From contig CAZIJQ010000037.1 of assembly GCA_964539785.1 (NCBI GenBank), positions 1 to 24,454 of the forward strand: a stretch of DNA of 24,454 bases, written 5' to 3'. The DNA comes from JABMPO01 sp964539785. Lineage in GTDB: Bacteria; Fidelibacterota; Marinisomatia; Marinisomatales; TCS56. Position numbers and translations under genes: made by a program. How positions within the stretch are numbered: position 1 is the stretch's first letter; each line of letters begins with the position of its first letter. Below are positions 16,140-24,112 of this stretch, in pieces. Under the pieces are notes generated by a model. It searched no databases, was not told the origin of the DNA, and saw only the letters and a program-made list of their open reading frames with translations.

Positions 16140-17786
16140 TTTTACGGCAACGACAATGGTCTGAACGTCTTCCCAGGTTTTGCTGGATAATCGATCTCGG
16201 ACGCTGAATTTTAAAATGTACAGACCAACCCGCACTCGATCACCGTTTGTGTTGTGCCCATCCCAGGTAAGAATTCCTTCACCGGCTACGGGGATATTCC
16301 AATAGGGTGCTATGATGCTGCGCCCTAGAATATCAAAGATTTCCAATTTGACGATGGCCAGTTCAAAGGGCAGTTGGTAATGGATCGTTAGTTGGTTGGC
16401 CGGGTTGGGGTCTAAAGGAAAAAAAGGATTGGGGGAGTAGACCACCGAACCCTGATTAAAACGGGTTTCGGTAAAGATACTGTTTTTACGACCGGGGGTG
16501 GCTCCGGCATTAGCAATCGAAATATGCCAATTGGAGGAATTATTACTGGTTAATTGGGGGCGTAGCTTCTCACAACTGCGATATTGCTGAATTGTCCAGT
16601 CCGGATCGTACAGTAGCGAATCGATTATTTTACCGGTATTATCAAAAAGGTAAATGGCATCGGCAGTATTATTAAGGATTGGCCAGGATAATTCTGGAAC
16701 AATTAAAACACCGGTAATTGGAATTTCTGGCAGGTAAGAATAATCAGGGCTTATTAATATGTACGAATCTGCAAGAATTTCAACTGGCGGAAATGGGCGT
16801 ATGGTTTTACTGTTGTCACTGATACCCCAATTTTTCAGATTAATCGATTGAAAGCTGTACAATTCCACGAATTCTGATTGACCGGACGCGGGCTGTGCTA
16901 AGAATTCATTGATCCGCAGGGTGCCAAAAGGGTAGCTGACCTGAATTGTATCGCTGGCCAAATTATTTAATGTATCCTGATCACCGGGTACAACAAAGCA
17001 CAGATCGAGGTAATGTGATCCCGGGGTAAAACCACCGATTTCCAAACTGACCCGGACCGTGTCCCGGGGCGCCAGTAACGGACCTATCGCTGTAAGAATC
17101 GGGTTGTTGTCTGTGCTAATTTTTAATGTTGACGAAAAAGTCGCGATTCCGATATTTGCAACGGTCAGGTGTAGTGTTACGGTTTGATTTTCACTGGGAT
17201 AAACAGGCGTGTGCCAGGTCGAGTCAGGGATAATGATACCATCGGTGGATAATGGCTGTAGACTGTTAATTCTGCCCGGTGTGCCCAGCGAATCAAGACT
17301 GATACCCCAGTTAGCGGCATCTTCAACAGCCAAGAGTTCTATTTTTTCCCAGGAGTAGCCAGCCGGTGTTGCCTGGTTCCAACTCACTTCAGAAACAGTG
17401 TCACCCGGCTCGTTGCATAGAAAAAGTGAGTCGGTAGTGTTCCCCAGAATATTGCCAATCGTGGTAGTACCAACATAAATAATTATTGAACTGTCCGGGA
17501 TAATATTCTGGTACATAATACCATCGTAGTCACCTTCCACAATTACTGCGAAAGCGCCGGCTGCCAAACTAATATCAGCCGTCTGACCAGCAAGAATAAA
17601 GTTATCAGTTGCTGAAATATCTTTAATTGACCAATTGGTCAAAATGACGGTGGTGTCCGAGTGATTAAAAATTTCAACGAACTCATTTGGTGAATCAGAT
17701 CCGGCGGGATTATACATTACTTCGGTAATCATTACCTGCCCCGACAGCATAATGGTCGACAACACATATACTATTACATATTTCAT
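16137..17786 (-). CDS. Lamin-tail-domain surface protein with FlgD/T9SS-like C-terminus
   Basis: Large secreted protein of 549 residues. The signal peptide is at about 1-17. A first lamin-tail (LTD) domain begins at ITEVMYNPAG and runs to about 125; a CARDB-like beta domain covers about 180-285; a second LTD begins at LRINEFLAQPA near 290. The C-terminal 95 residues (YSPNPF to the end) form a FlgD-Ig/type-A sorting-like domain with the signature LEIFDILGR, TWDGHNTNG and VGLYILKF. Proteins of this build are cell-surface or released in FCB bacteria. I chose the ATG at 17786 because an AGGGGTG ribosome site sits just before it; a GTG at 17792 would overlap that site. A strong promoter precedes it. 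Confidence 0.85.
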   Translation of the reverse strand: MKYVIVYVLSTIMLSGQVMITEVMYNPAGSDSPNEFVEIFNHSDTTVILTNWSIKDISATDNFILAGQTADISLAAGAFAVIVEGDYDGIMYQNIIPDSSIIIYVGTTTIGNILGNTTDSLFLCNEPGDTVSEVSWNQATPAGYSWEKIELLAVEDAANWGISLDSLGTPGRINSLQPLSTDGIIIPDSTWHTPVYPSENQTVTLHLTVANIGIATFSSTLKISTDNNPILTAIGPLLAPRDTVRVSLEIGGFTPGSHYLDLCFVVPGDQDTLNNLASDTIQVSYPFGTLRINEFLAQPASGQSEFVELYSFQSINLKNWGISDNSKTIRPFPPVEILADSYILISPDYSYLPEIPITGVLIVPELSWPILNNTADAIYLFDNTGKIIDSLLYDPDWTIQQYRSCEKLRPQLTSNNSSNWHISIANAGATPGRKNSIFTETRFNQGSVVYSPNPFFPLDPNPANQLTIHYQLPFELAIVKLEIFDILGRSIIAPYWNIPVAGEGILTWDGHNTNGDRVRVGLYILKFSVRDRLSSKTWEDVQTIVVAVK

Positions 17787-17818
17787 AGCCACCCCTGTAA
17801 ATAATTAAGCGATAGGGG

Positions 17819-17847
17819 ATTTTACACCATTAGAGCTAAAACGTCAA
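17819..17847 (-). promoter_or_regulatory. Sigma70-like promoter of the lamin-tail gene
   Basis: On the reverse strand TTGACG (17847-17842) and TAAAAT (17824-17819) are exactly 17 bases apart, each matching the consensus at five of six positions. The leader to the ATG at 17786 would be about 26 bases and contains the AGGGGTG ribosome site. This is the best promoter in the window. Confidence 0.6.
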
Positions 17848-17896
17848 TAAGAAGAGTGTATTTGTGAAAAAATAGCAACTCAAATCGTAATCGGGT

Positions 17897-18316
17897 TCAA
17901 TGCTGGTCGATAAAAGTCTGGATCTTCTTTTTGAGTATATCGCGGGTTCTGCGATAGGTCGGTAAATGGGTCGGGTTTTTTTCCCAACCTTGAAATGGGT
18001 CTTCGATACTCCAGTGGATTTGCTCAACCAAACCCGGAAAAGCCGGGCAGGCTTCCCGGGCGTTATCACAGACGGTTATGACAATATCAATACCACTATA
18101 CAGGTAGATGTCAATGGGGTCTGAGGTCTGGTTATAGATATCAATATCGAGTTCATTCATAACTTCGATTGTCAGGGGATGAACCCGGCTGGGATTTGTG
18201 CCGGCGCTGAAAGCCTCAAAGCGATCGCCAGCCAGGTACCGCAACAAACCTTCAGCCATCTGGGAACGGCAAGAATTTCCGGTGCAAAGAAATAGTACTT
18301 TTAGTCGATTTTCCAT
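17897..18316 (-). CDS. arsC: Thioredoxin-coupled arsenate reductase (LMW-PTP fold)
   Basis: Low-molecular-weight phosphatase-fold protein of 139 residues. The phosphate loop C11-TGNSC-R17 is intact, and the acid D106 lies in the DP motif. Cysteines C83 and C90, spaced as C82 and C89 of the S. aureus enzyme, supply the redox relay that distinguishes arsenate reductases from tyrosine phosphatases. It should reduce arsenate to arsenite with thioredoxin. No arsenite pump or ArsR regulator is adjacent. I use the ATG at 18316, which puts the loop at the family position; the frame is open to a TTG at 18352. A TTGACT (18352-18347) with TGGAAT (18330-18325) may be its promoter, giving an almost leaderless message. 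Confidence 0.88.
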   Translation of the reverse strand: MENRLKVLFLCTGNSCRSQMAEGLLRYLAGDRFEAFSAGTNPSRVHPLTIEVMNELDIDIYNQTSDPIDIYLYSGIDIVITVCDNAREACPAFPGLVEQIHWSIEDPFQGWEKNPTHLPTYRRTRDILKKKIQTFIDQH

Positions 18317-18360
18317 AGAATAAAATTCCATTGCATTCCAGTTGAAAGTCAATGTTTAAC

Positions 18361-18403
18361 CTCCCCCAAACCCCCGTCTATATTAGGAGGGGGTTTGGGG
18401 AAG
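18361..18403. repeat. GC-rich 15-bp inverted repeat
   Basis: Arms 18361-18375 and 18389-18403 pair at 14 of 15 positions (CCCCAAACCCCC core) around a 13-base loop. It lies between the divergent arsC and methyltransferase genes, where a terminator is not expected. It has no ORF and no T-run. It resembles REP/MITE-type intergenic hairpins in style. Confidence 0.75.
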
Positions 18404-18466
18404 GTAGAAAATACTAATTAGCTAAATAATGTTTTGTGTCGATAAACCGGCCTAAATTTCAGGTCG

Positions 18467-19291
18467 ATGTCAAGTTCGGACGATAGTAAACTGGGACCAC
18501 TTTTTAGTCAGCCGCTGGAATCAATAAACGGCCTGACGGTTGCTGACTTAAACCGCTACCTGTCGGCCATCCGCAAATTGGATGATCTGCCAACCGGTGT
18601 TGAGCTGGTGGAGGGGGTGTATCTGGGGGATGGTCTGGGTGGTTTGACATTGTTACCGGATGCGACTGTGGACTTGATTATCGCCGATCCTCCCCAATCA
18701 CCCTGGGAAGGCACTGATCTTAAAGGCAGCAAGATGACTTTAAGTGAATATTATGAGTGGAATCAAAACTGGCTGAAACAGAGCCAGAGAGTGCTTAAAG
18801 AAACCGGGGCAATTTACTTGTTTACCCACTGGCGCTATTCCGGAATGTACCAGGCCCTCTTGAGTGAGGTTTTTAATGTCCAGACCCGGATTAGTTGGCG
18901 ATTTTTAAATGGCGGGGCAGATCAGACCACTCGTGGTTGGCGAAACGCCCTGGGCGATATCTGGTTCGCCAGCAAAACCGGTAAATTCTATTTTCACGAT
19001 CGCCAGGTCGAAACGGAAGATTTTCGCGATAAAATACCCGGCTCTAATTTTTGGGGTGATATTGTTGATTTTCAGCGTGAAACTCCAGCCCAACTGAAAG
19101 GTGAAAAACCAGCGTCAGTTTTGAAAAGGGTTATCCAGGCCGGTACAGCTAAGCTTAACTGGATTGTAGATCCGTTTATGCGCAGCGGGACAAGCGGTGT
19201 TGTGTCGAAAAAAATGGGACGTCGATTTATCGGTTTTGAGGTAAATCGCGATCAGTTACTGCTGGCAATGAAGAGAATTGACCAGGGCTGA
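18467..19291 (+). CDS. Orphan DNA methyltransferase, beta-type order, atypical motifs
   Basis: Amino-methyltransferase of the N6-adenine/N4-cytosine class, 274 residues. Motif IV precedes motif I, as in beta-class enzymes. Motif IV reads D74-PPQ, where DPPY or DPPF/W is usual. Motif I, near D235, reads DPFMRSGTSG, where DPFxGSGT is usual, so the first Gly of the cofactor loop is Arg. The remainder of the fold (VLKETGAIYLFT, FIGFEVN) is normal. No restriction enzyme or specificity subunit is adjacent. It may be an altered-activity or inactive enzyme. The first 45 residues have no recognisable motif. yqeY follows 42 bases downstream. Confidence 0.8.
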   Translation: MSSSDDSKLGPLFSQPLESINGLTVADLNRYLSAIRKLDDLPTGVELVEGVYLGDGLGGLTLLPDATVDLIIADPPQSPWEGTDLKGSKMTLSEYYEWNQNWLKQSQRVLKETGAIYLFTHWRYSGMYQALLSEVFNVQTRISWRFLNGGADQTTRGWRNALGDIWFASKTGKFYFHDRQVETEDFRDKIPGSNFWGDIVDFQRETPAQLKGEKPASVLKRVIQAGTAKLNWIVDPFMRSGTSGVVSKKMGRRFIGFEVNRDQLLLAMKRIDQG

Positions 19292-19333
19292 TAATTGTTA
19301 GCCAGTTTGAAATAACTAGATTTAAAAAGGTAA

Positions 19334-19780
19334 ATGATGTCATTATTTGAAGCTATTAAAAAAGATATGTATGCTGCCATGAAAAGCGGCGATAAAATAA
19401 AAGTAACCTCGCTGCGGGTTGCCCTATCGCGACTGAAGGATAAAAAGATCGCCACCAGATCCGATTTAAGTGTAGCAGACGAGCTGAAAATCCTGCAAGC
19501 ACTGGTTAAACAACACAAAGAATCGATTGAATCATATGCCGCAGGTGGCAGACAGGATCTGGTTGATGTAGAGCAGGCCGAACTGGCCCACATTGAACAT
19601 TACCTGCCCCAGATGTTATCGGAATCTGAAATCCGCGATCTGGTAAGAGCAGCGATTGCCGAAACCGGAGCCACGGGAATACAAGATATTGGCAAGGTCC
19701 TGCCGCTGGTTATGCAGCGCGCCGCCGGACGAGCGGATGGAAAGCTGGCTCAGGGTATTGTAAGGGAATTATTATCCTGA
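19334..19780 (+). CDS. yqeY: GatB/YqeY domain protein
   Basis: Cytoplasmic helical protein of 148 residues that matches the YqeY family across its length: KSGDKIKVTSLRVALSRLK near 17-35, KQHKESIESYAAGGR near 58-72, and the C-terminal GRADGKLAQGIVRELL. The domain resembles the tRNA-binding tail of GatB, but the role of standalone YqeY is not established. In many bacteria the order is rpsU-yqeY-dnaG-rpoD; here yqeY-cvpA-dnaG is kept, while rpsU is absent immediately upstream. Two ATG codons in tandem (19334 and 19337) follow an AAAGGT ribosome site; either may be used. cvpA starts one base after its stop. Confidence 0.93.
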   Translation: MMSLFEAIKKDMYAAMKSGDKIKVTSLRVALSRLKDKKIATRSDLSVADELKILQALVKQHKESIESYAAGGRQDLVDVEQAELAHIEHYLPQMLSESEIRDLVRAAIAETGATGIQDIGKVLPLVMQRAAGRADGKLAQGIVRELLS

Positions 19781-19781
19781 G

Positions 19782-20357
19782 ATGATTTTATTTATCGATG
19801 GACTGGCACTGTTCATTTTGCTGGTTGTGGCAATCATAGGTTATCAGCGGGGCTTCGTGGAAGAATTAGGTCGCCTGCTGGGTTTATTTCTGGCACTATT
19901 GGGAGCGCTTAAGATCTACCTGCCTTTTGGAAATCTGTTGATTGGACGAACCGACTGGGATGGGAAGTTTGTACTAACGCTATCTTTTATAATGATTTTT
20001 CTGCTGATATTATTTTTGGTGCGTTTAGTAACCCGGATGGTCCAATTGATGATTTTATCCCGGAGCATCAAGTTGGCAGACCGCCTGCTGGGTTTTATAT
20101 TCGGGTTTGGTAAAGGCAGCTTAATTATGATAATAATTGTCTGGATGATTGCAGCGGCTCCCGCAAATTCCTGGGTTGGAACCATTCAGCAGCAATCACG
20201 GCTGTACTTAAAATTTGAGTCCGGAGGCAACCTGATCGTACAATTATTCAGCCTGGAAAAGAATCTCAGTACCGGGCAGAAAATGTTGCAGAAATTTGTC
20301 AATGATGATGCACATCCTCGAGAGCAATTAATTAAGACAGAAGATCCGGTGGATTAA
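19782..20357 (+). CDS. CvpA family membrane protein
   Basis: Inner-membrane protein of 191 residues with four hydrophobic segments (about 5-22, 30-46, 63-86 and 108-128). The N-terminal GYQRGFVEELGRLLG block is the CvpA signature. The family was first linked to colicin V export and more recently to envelope homeostasis and bile tolerance. The last 60 residues are soluble and less conserved. It sits between yqeY and dnaG in one run; its stop overlaps the dnaG start by one base (TAATG). Direct functional evidence for a partnership with DnaG is lacking. Confidence 0.88.
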   Translation: MILFIDGLALFILLVVAIIGYQRGFVEELGRLLGLFLALLGALKIYLPFGNLLIGRTDWDGKFVLTLSFIMIFLLILFLVRLVTRMVQLMILSRSIKLADRLLGFIFGFGKGSLIMIIIVWMIAAAPANSWVGTIQQQSRLYLKFESGGNLIVQLFSLEKNLSTGQKMLQKFVNDDAHPREQLIKTEDPVD

Positions 20358-22141
20358 TGGGACGAATTTCCCGTGAAGTAATTGAACGGATCAATGATAC
20401 TGCTGATATCGTGGATGTTGTTTCGCAATACGTAGACTTGAAAAAACGTGGGCGAAATTATTTTGGGTTATGTCCTTTTCACCATGAAAAAACAGCTTCT
20501 TTCAGTGTAGCCCCGGATAAGAATATTTATCATTGTTTTGGCTGTGGCGTGGGCGGGTCGGCGATTAATTTCCTCATGGAGTTTGAGAAAATCAGTTTTG
20601 TGGAGGCGGTAAAAAAGCTGGGTGACCGCTATAATATCACTGTTGAACTGGAGCAGGATGGGACTTCCCATGAATTTTTTACCCAATTATACGAATTACA
20701 GGAATTGGCCGCTCAGCGTTACGTCAGTGTTTTATTTTCCGCCCAGGGAAAACCGGCGTTGGAATATTTGACGGGCCGGGGGTTGTCGGAAGAATTGATC
20801 AGGACATTCCGTTTGGGATACGCGCCCGATAAATGGGAAGATTTAATTAATAACACCCGCTCAAAACAGTATTCCGATGATGTTTTAGAAAAATCGGGCT
20901 TGTTCACCAAATCTGATAAAGGCCGCTTCGATCGATTCCGCAGCCGGATAATGTTTCCGATCATGAATCCGGCCGGTAAGGTTATCGCTTTCGGCGGTAG
21001 AATCTTTAACGGCGAGGATCCGGCAAAATACCTGAATTCGCCGGAAACGCCCCTCTATCATAAAAGCGATGTATTGTATGGCTTGCACCACACCAGAGAT
21101 GCAATTCGCAGCCAGGAAACGCTGGTACTGGTGGAAGGTTATATGGATTTTTTAACGCTGTACCAGACCGGAATTAAGAATGTCGTGGCCGTTTCCGGTA
21201 CCGCCCTTACCCAGCGTCATGCTGCCCAGATTCGCAAGGTGGCTCAAAAAGTCTATCTGGCATATGATGGCGACGATGCCGGTATTGCTGCAACCCTGCG
21301 CAGCGGCTACACCTTGTATCGCGGTAGTGTCGAGCCCCAGGTAATTCCCGTTCCAAGCGGTCAAGATCCTGATGACTGGGTCCGCTCTGACAAAGGGGCG
21401 GCCTTTAAGGCGGCCATGAAAAAACCACTGCGATTAGTCGATTTTCATATCAAGGTTAAAAATGCTGCTGATCTCAGGGGCATTGAACGCTCCCAGTTTG
21501 TCAACGATTTGTTGAAGGAAGTAGGTTCAATTGAGGATGGCATCCTGCGTAATGAAATTCTGCGGGTGATTGGTCAGCGGCTGGTAATCGATGAGCGCGA
21601 TTTATTACAGGTGTTGCAGAAACAGAAAAAACGGCGCTTTTCACCGGATTTCAATGATGATCTGGATACTAACCAGGCTGAACTTGCATTTACCGGTAAG
21701 CTTCAGCGCGCTCAAGTTGAGATTATCCGAATACTGGCTCAGCGGAATCAAGAGGCGCTGGGTTATGCCCGTGATCATCTGGATTTAAATGTATTTAGTG
21801 AGCCAGTATTAAAAACATTGGCCGGTGCGTTATTAAAAAGTGGTGATGACTTATCCCTGGCTTCCATTTTGGATCAGTTTGAAAAAAAACAGGAACGGGA
21901 AGCGGTAGCCAAGCTGTTATTTGCCAACACTCCCAGCGATACGGTCGACCCGGTAATGTTGATTCGCGAGTGTTTGTCCAGCATGCGCGAGCAACCTTTA
22001 CGGGATCAGATTAAACAATTGCGGCTTAAAATTCGCGACCTGGATGCTGCCGATAAAGATTCAACAGCCGAGATTTTAGAAATCGCAAGTTTGCAGAAAC
22101 AATTAAAAGAATTGGCTGCAGCCAATCAGGTAGAGACGTGA
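20357..22141 (+). CDS. dnaG: DNA primase
   Basis: Makes RNA primers for DNA replication and is recruited by the DnaB helicase. The CHC2 zinc finger has C39, H42, C60 and C63. The TOPRIM catalytic core covers about 255-340, with E260 in VEGYMDF and D304/D306 in YDGDD. A helical C-terminal domain (about 440-594) should bind DnaB. The length of 594 residues is usual. It is translationally coupled to cvpA upstream, and its TGA overlaps the GTG start of the next gene (GTGA), so replication is co-expressed with two secreted proteins. rpoD, often the next gene, is not here. Confidence 0.97.
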   Translation: MGRISREVIERINDTADIVDVVSQYVDLKKRGRNYFGLCPFHHEKTASFSVAPDKNIYHCFGCGVGGSAINFLMEFEKISFVEAVKKLGDRYNITVELEQDGTSHEFFTQLYELQELAAQRYVSVLFSAQGKPALEYLTGRGLSEELIRTFRLGYAPDKWEDLINNTRSKQYSDDVLEKSGLFTKSDKGRFDRFRSRIMFPIMNPAGKVIAFGGRIFNGEDPAKYLNSPETPLYHKSDVLYGLHHTRDAIRSQETLVLVEGYMDFLTLYQTGIKNVVAVSGTALTQRHAAQIRKVAQKVYLAYDGDDAGIAATLRSGYTLYRGSVEPQVIPVPSGQDPDDWVRSDKGAAFKAAMKKPLRLVDFHIKVKNAADLRGIERSQFVNDLLKEVGSIEDGILRNEILRVIGQRLVIDERDLLQVLQKQKKRRFSPDFNDDLDTNQAELAFTGKLQRAQVEIIRILAQRNQEALGYARDHLDLNVFSEPVLKTLAGALLKSGDDLSLASILDQFEKKQEREAVAKLLFANTPSDTVDPVMLIRECLSSMREQPLRDQIKQLRLKIRDLDAADKDSTAEILEIASLQKQLKELAAANQVET

Positions 22142-22599
22142 TTTCGGTATTATTAATCCTGGTAATGGGATTTTTTGGGCTCACGGACTTTGTGGCTGCT
22201 CAGGAATTAAACTGGGATGGCGAGCAGCAACCGGCGCGCCTGAAAATCATTTGCGATACTCCCGATGTGCCTATTTTCCTGGATGGCCAGTTTATTGGTC
22301 GCTCACCCATAACCGAATTGGTTCAAGTAACAGCGGGCCAGCATGTGGTCAGCTGTTTTCCGGCCAATACTCCCCAGCCCAAAGGTAACTCGCTCCACGA
22401 TCGCTATATTCGCGATCTTCTGCAACTGGGACGTCAGACAATCCGGGTTGAAATGGGCGAGACTATTGAGGTCGGCCTGACCTATCGTGATCTGGGAACG
22501 GCCGTACACGATCTGCAGGAAAAATCCGACAGCGCACCCTGGATCGGCGGAATGATGGTAATCCTGGTATTTTTATTAATCGGCTGGGCGGTAGGATGA
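22138..22599 (+). CDS. PEGA-domain periplasmic protein
   Basis: Protein of 153 residues beginning with GTG within the end of dnaG. A signal peptide or membrane anchor is at about 2-21. A PEGA domain follows at about 34-75 (PIFLDGQFIGRSPI is the signature), then a polar segment, and a C-terminal membrane helix at about 133-152. PEGA domains are small beta modules of surface and secreted proteins with no fixed enzyme activity. The sequence is consistent with a periplasmic module held by one or two helices. It ends in an ATGA overlap with the next gene, which suggests the two act together. Confidence 0.75.
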   Translation: MISVLLILVMGFFGLTDFVAAQELNWDGEQQPARLKIICDTPDVPIFLDGQFIGRSPITELVQVTAGQHVVSCFPANTPQPKGNSLHDRYIRDLLQLGRQTIRVEMGETIEVGLTYRDLGTAVHDLQEKSDSAPWIGGMMVILVFLLIGWAVG

Positions 22600-23480
22600 T
22601 TAGATATTTAATAGGGATGATTATGATTTCCGGATTGGCCGGACAGACGGATAGTGCGGTAGTAAAATATTTCCCCACCGGATTAACACGGGGGATGATT
22701 CTGGAACAATCGGCTGATCGCAAGCAGGTCGAGGATCAATCGCATTTCAAAGCCTATTACAGTCCCCAGGGAGAATTATTTTCGGTTGAGTATATCCCGC
22801 CAAGAACTAAAATCGCAAAAAAGCCAAAAGAAATTAAACCATCCAAGTATTTTGCCCGCTGGTTTCCCTGGCAACGTAAACTTGTTAAACCCTTAAATCC
22901 AGCTGAGTTGAAGGAACGACCCTATTACGGAGCGGTTTTCACTAAGGCCAATCAGATTCGCCACATCGATGTTTTTGACCGTAATGGTGTCCGCCAGTGG
23001 ATTTATCAGATCCGCTGGAATCGCCAACAGACCCGGGCCATATATGCTGTGGAGTCCCCGCAGAATTTACCGCTGACAGAGCTGGACCGCTTTCTGTTCG
23101 TCCCGGACTTATCGGAACTGCGGGCCGACTGGCAAGCCCGGTTTCGCCTGCGTAAAGATAGGCGCCCCCAGGCGGTTGAAATCCGGGACAGGCTGGGCCA
23201 GTTGCTGTATTATTATAAATTCGGCTACGGTCGTGATGGTCCAAACCGGTTTATCACTTCGGCTTATTTCCGGGCCGACTCCAGTTTAACCGGTTATCAT
23301 GAAATATTTTTTAAGCCGGGCAGCAACCGACCGGACTGGATACTTTATTTTGACCGGCGAAAGCGTCTGCAAAAAAGAATCGAATTTGAGTGGGATGTTT
23401 TGAAGGGTGAAGTAATTATAACTGAAAAGAATCCGGCCGGCGGGTTGATTAAGAAGAGAGTATCATCATTTAAGGGTTGA
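22596..23480 (+). CDS. Secreted basic protein with repeated beta strands, unknown function
   Basis: I do not recognise a family. It has 294 residues with a signal peptide at about 1-16. The mature chain is rich in Lys, Arg, Tyr and Phe, with a strongly basic linker near 70-100. Short strand-pair units recur about every 50-60 residues, each with an aromatic strand and an RxG/RLG turn (for example FDRNGVRQWIYQI, RDRLGQLLYYYKF, FDRRKRLQKRIEF); they look like repeats of a beta-hairpin motif as in YD- or MORN-like proteins. It is coupled to the PEGA gene by four bases, so it may be its partner at the envelope. The repeat-cassette region begins 14 bases after its stop. Confidence 0.65.
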   Translation: MIRYLIGMIMISGLAGQTDSAVVKYFPTGLTRGMILEQSADRKQVEDQSHFKAYYSPQGELFSVEYIPPRTKIAKKPKEIKPSKYFARWFPWQRKLVKPLNPAELKERPYYGAVFTKANQIRHIDVFDRNGVRQWIYQIRWNRQQTRAIYAVESPQNLPLTELDRFLFVPDLSELRADWQARFRLRKDRRPQAVEIRDRLGQLLYYYKFGYGRDGPNRFITSAYFRADSSLTGYHEIFFKPGSNRPDWILYFDRRKRLQKRIEFEWDVLKGEVIITEKNPAGGLIKKRVSSFKG

Positions 23481-23494
23481 GCTGTTATTGGCAA

Positions 23495-23742
23495 GTTTTC
23501 CTTCTGACTTCCATACGGAGACACCCAGCCTGCACGCAGCTTATCATTCTGTTAAATAACACTTGTATCGGCCACCGTTTTATTTCATTTAATATCCCCA
23601 CCTTTAATTCCTCCCCAAATTGGGGAGGATATTTTTGTCTCCCCCGATCGCAGGGGAGATGCCAAAGGCAGAGTGGGATATTATAATGAATTCAGCCGTT
23701 TAATTCGTTCACACATTTTATGATAGTTTCCATAACCCCATC
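23495..23742. repeat. Direct repeat copy A (DUF559 cassette 3' end)
   Basis: A 248-base stretch repeated at 24113-24360 in the same orientation. The right 170 bases are about 90 percent identical by hand count (about 17 mismatches and one indel); the left 77 bases are more diverged. On the reverse strand it begins with the last 51 bases of the intact DUF559 gene and continues through three hairpins into a less conserved tail. Confidence 0.9.
23610..23670 (-). repeat. Three-hairpin array downstream of the DUF559 gene
   Basis: Read on the gene strand after the stop: a 4-bp hairpin TGCC-TTT-GGCA (23670-23660), a hairpin TCTCCCC/GGGGAGA (23659-23638), and a hairpin with 9-bp arms CCTCCCCAA/TTGGGGAGG (23628-23610). 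The same three stems recur in copy B at 24227-24288. There is no T-run, so a simple terminator is unlikely; a structured RNA 3' end or a recognition site is possible. Confidence 0.7.
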
Positions 23743-24066
23743 TATATTTGTTGCTACCTCCAGATTATTAAAACGAACAGTCTTTATTCCATAATTTGTG
23801 AAATAATCTGTTCGTTTCAGATCATATTTCTTGTTTTTGTCAGAATAGTGTTGGCTTCCATCAATTTCTACTACCAGGCCGATTCTAATTGAAAAGAAAT
23901 CAGCGATATATTTCCCAATCGGAACTTGCCTTCTGAATTTTACTCCCGTTTTATTATTTCTTAAATAATTCCACACACCCCATTCAGTTGGGGTCATTTC
24001 TTTGCGCAGTTCTCTAGCCCTTTCCAGGGTTTCTTTTGAATAGGGCGGAAGATCAGAAAATTTCAT
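23692..24066 (-). CDS. DUF559 endonuclease-domain protein (Vsr-like)
   Basis: Small nuclease-fold protein of 124 residues. The PD-(D/E)XK-type residues expected in DUF559 are all present: E28 in TPTEW, D56 in ADFF, E67 and D69 in VVEIDGSQHY, with H73 next to them. The FRRQVPIGKYIADFF block is typical. Relatives are related to the Vsr very-short-patch repair endonucleases, but the activity and substrate of DUF559 proteins are mostly unknown. It has no clear ribosome site, but a promoter may lie in the AT-rich 24067-24112. It is followed by three hairpins and flanked by direct repeats, one of which carries a remnant of a second copy of its own 3' end, so it behaves like a cassette. Confidence 0.9.
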   Translation of the reverse strand: MKFSDLPPYSKETLERARELRKEMTPTEWGVWNYLRNNKTGVKFRRQVPIGKYIADFFSIRIGLVVEIDGSQHYSDKNKKYDLKRTDYFTNYGIKTVRFNNLEVATNIDGVMETIIKCVNELNG

Positions 24067-24112
24067 GGATTAATATTAACGTATGTTTTATTCATCTCAT
24101 ATTATGAATGTA

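Noticed and set aside
18317..18352. TTG start for arsC giving 12 extra residues
   Set aside because: The ATG at 18316 places the phosphate loop at the family position, and the extension overlaps the likely promoter.
22942..23244. Reverse frame of 100 codons inside the basic secreted protein gene
   Set aside because: Antisense shadow, low-complexity Gly/Pro-rich translation, no start signals.
23477..23686. Forward frame of 69 codons after the last forward gene
   Set aside because: It runs through repeat copy A and its hairpins, starts on a poor codon overlapping the previous stop, and has no family resemblance.
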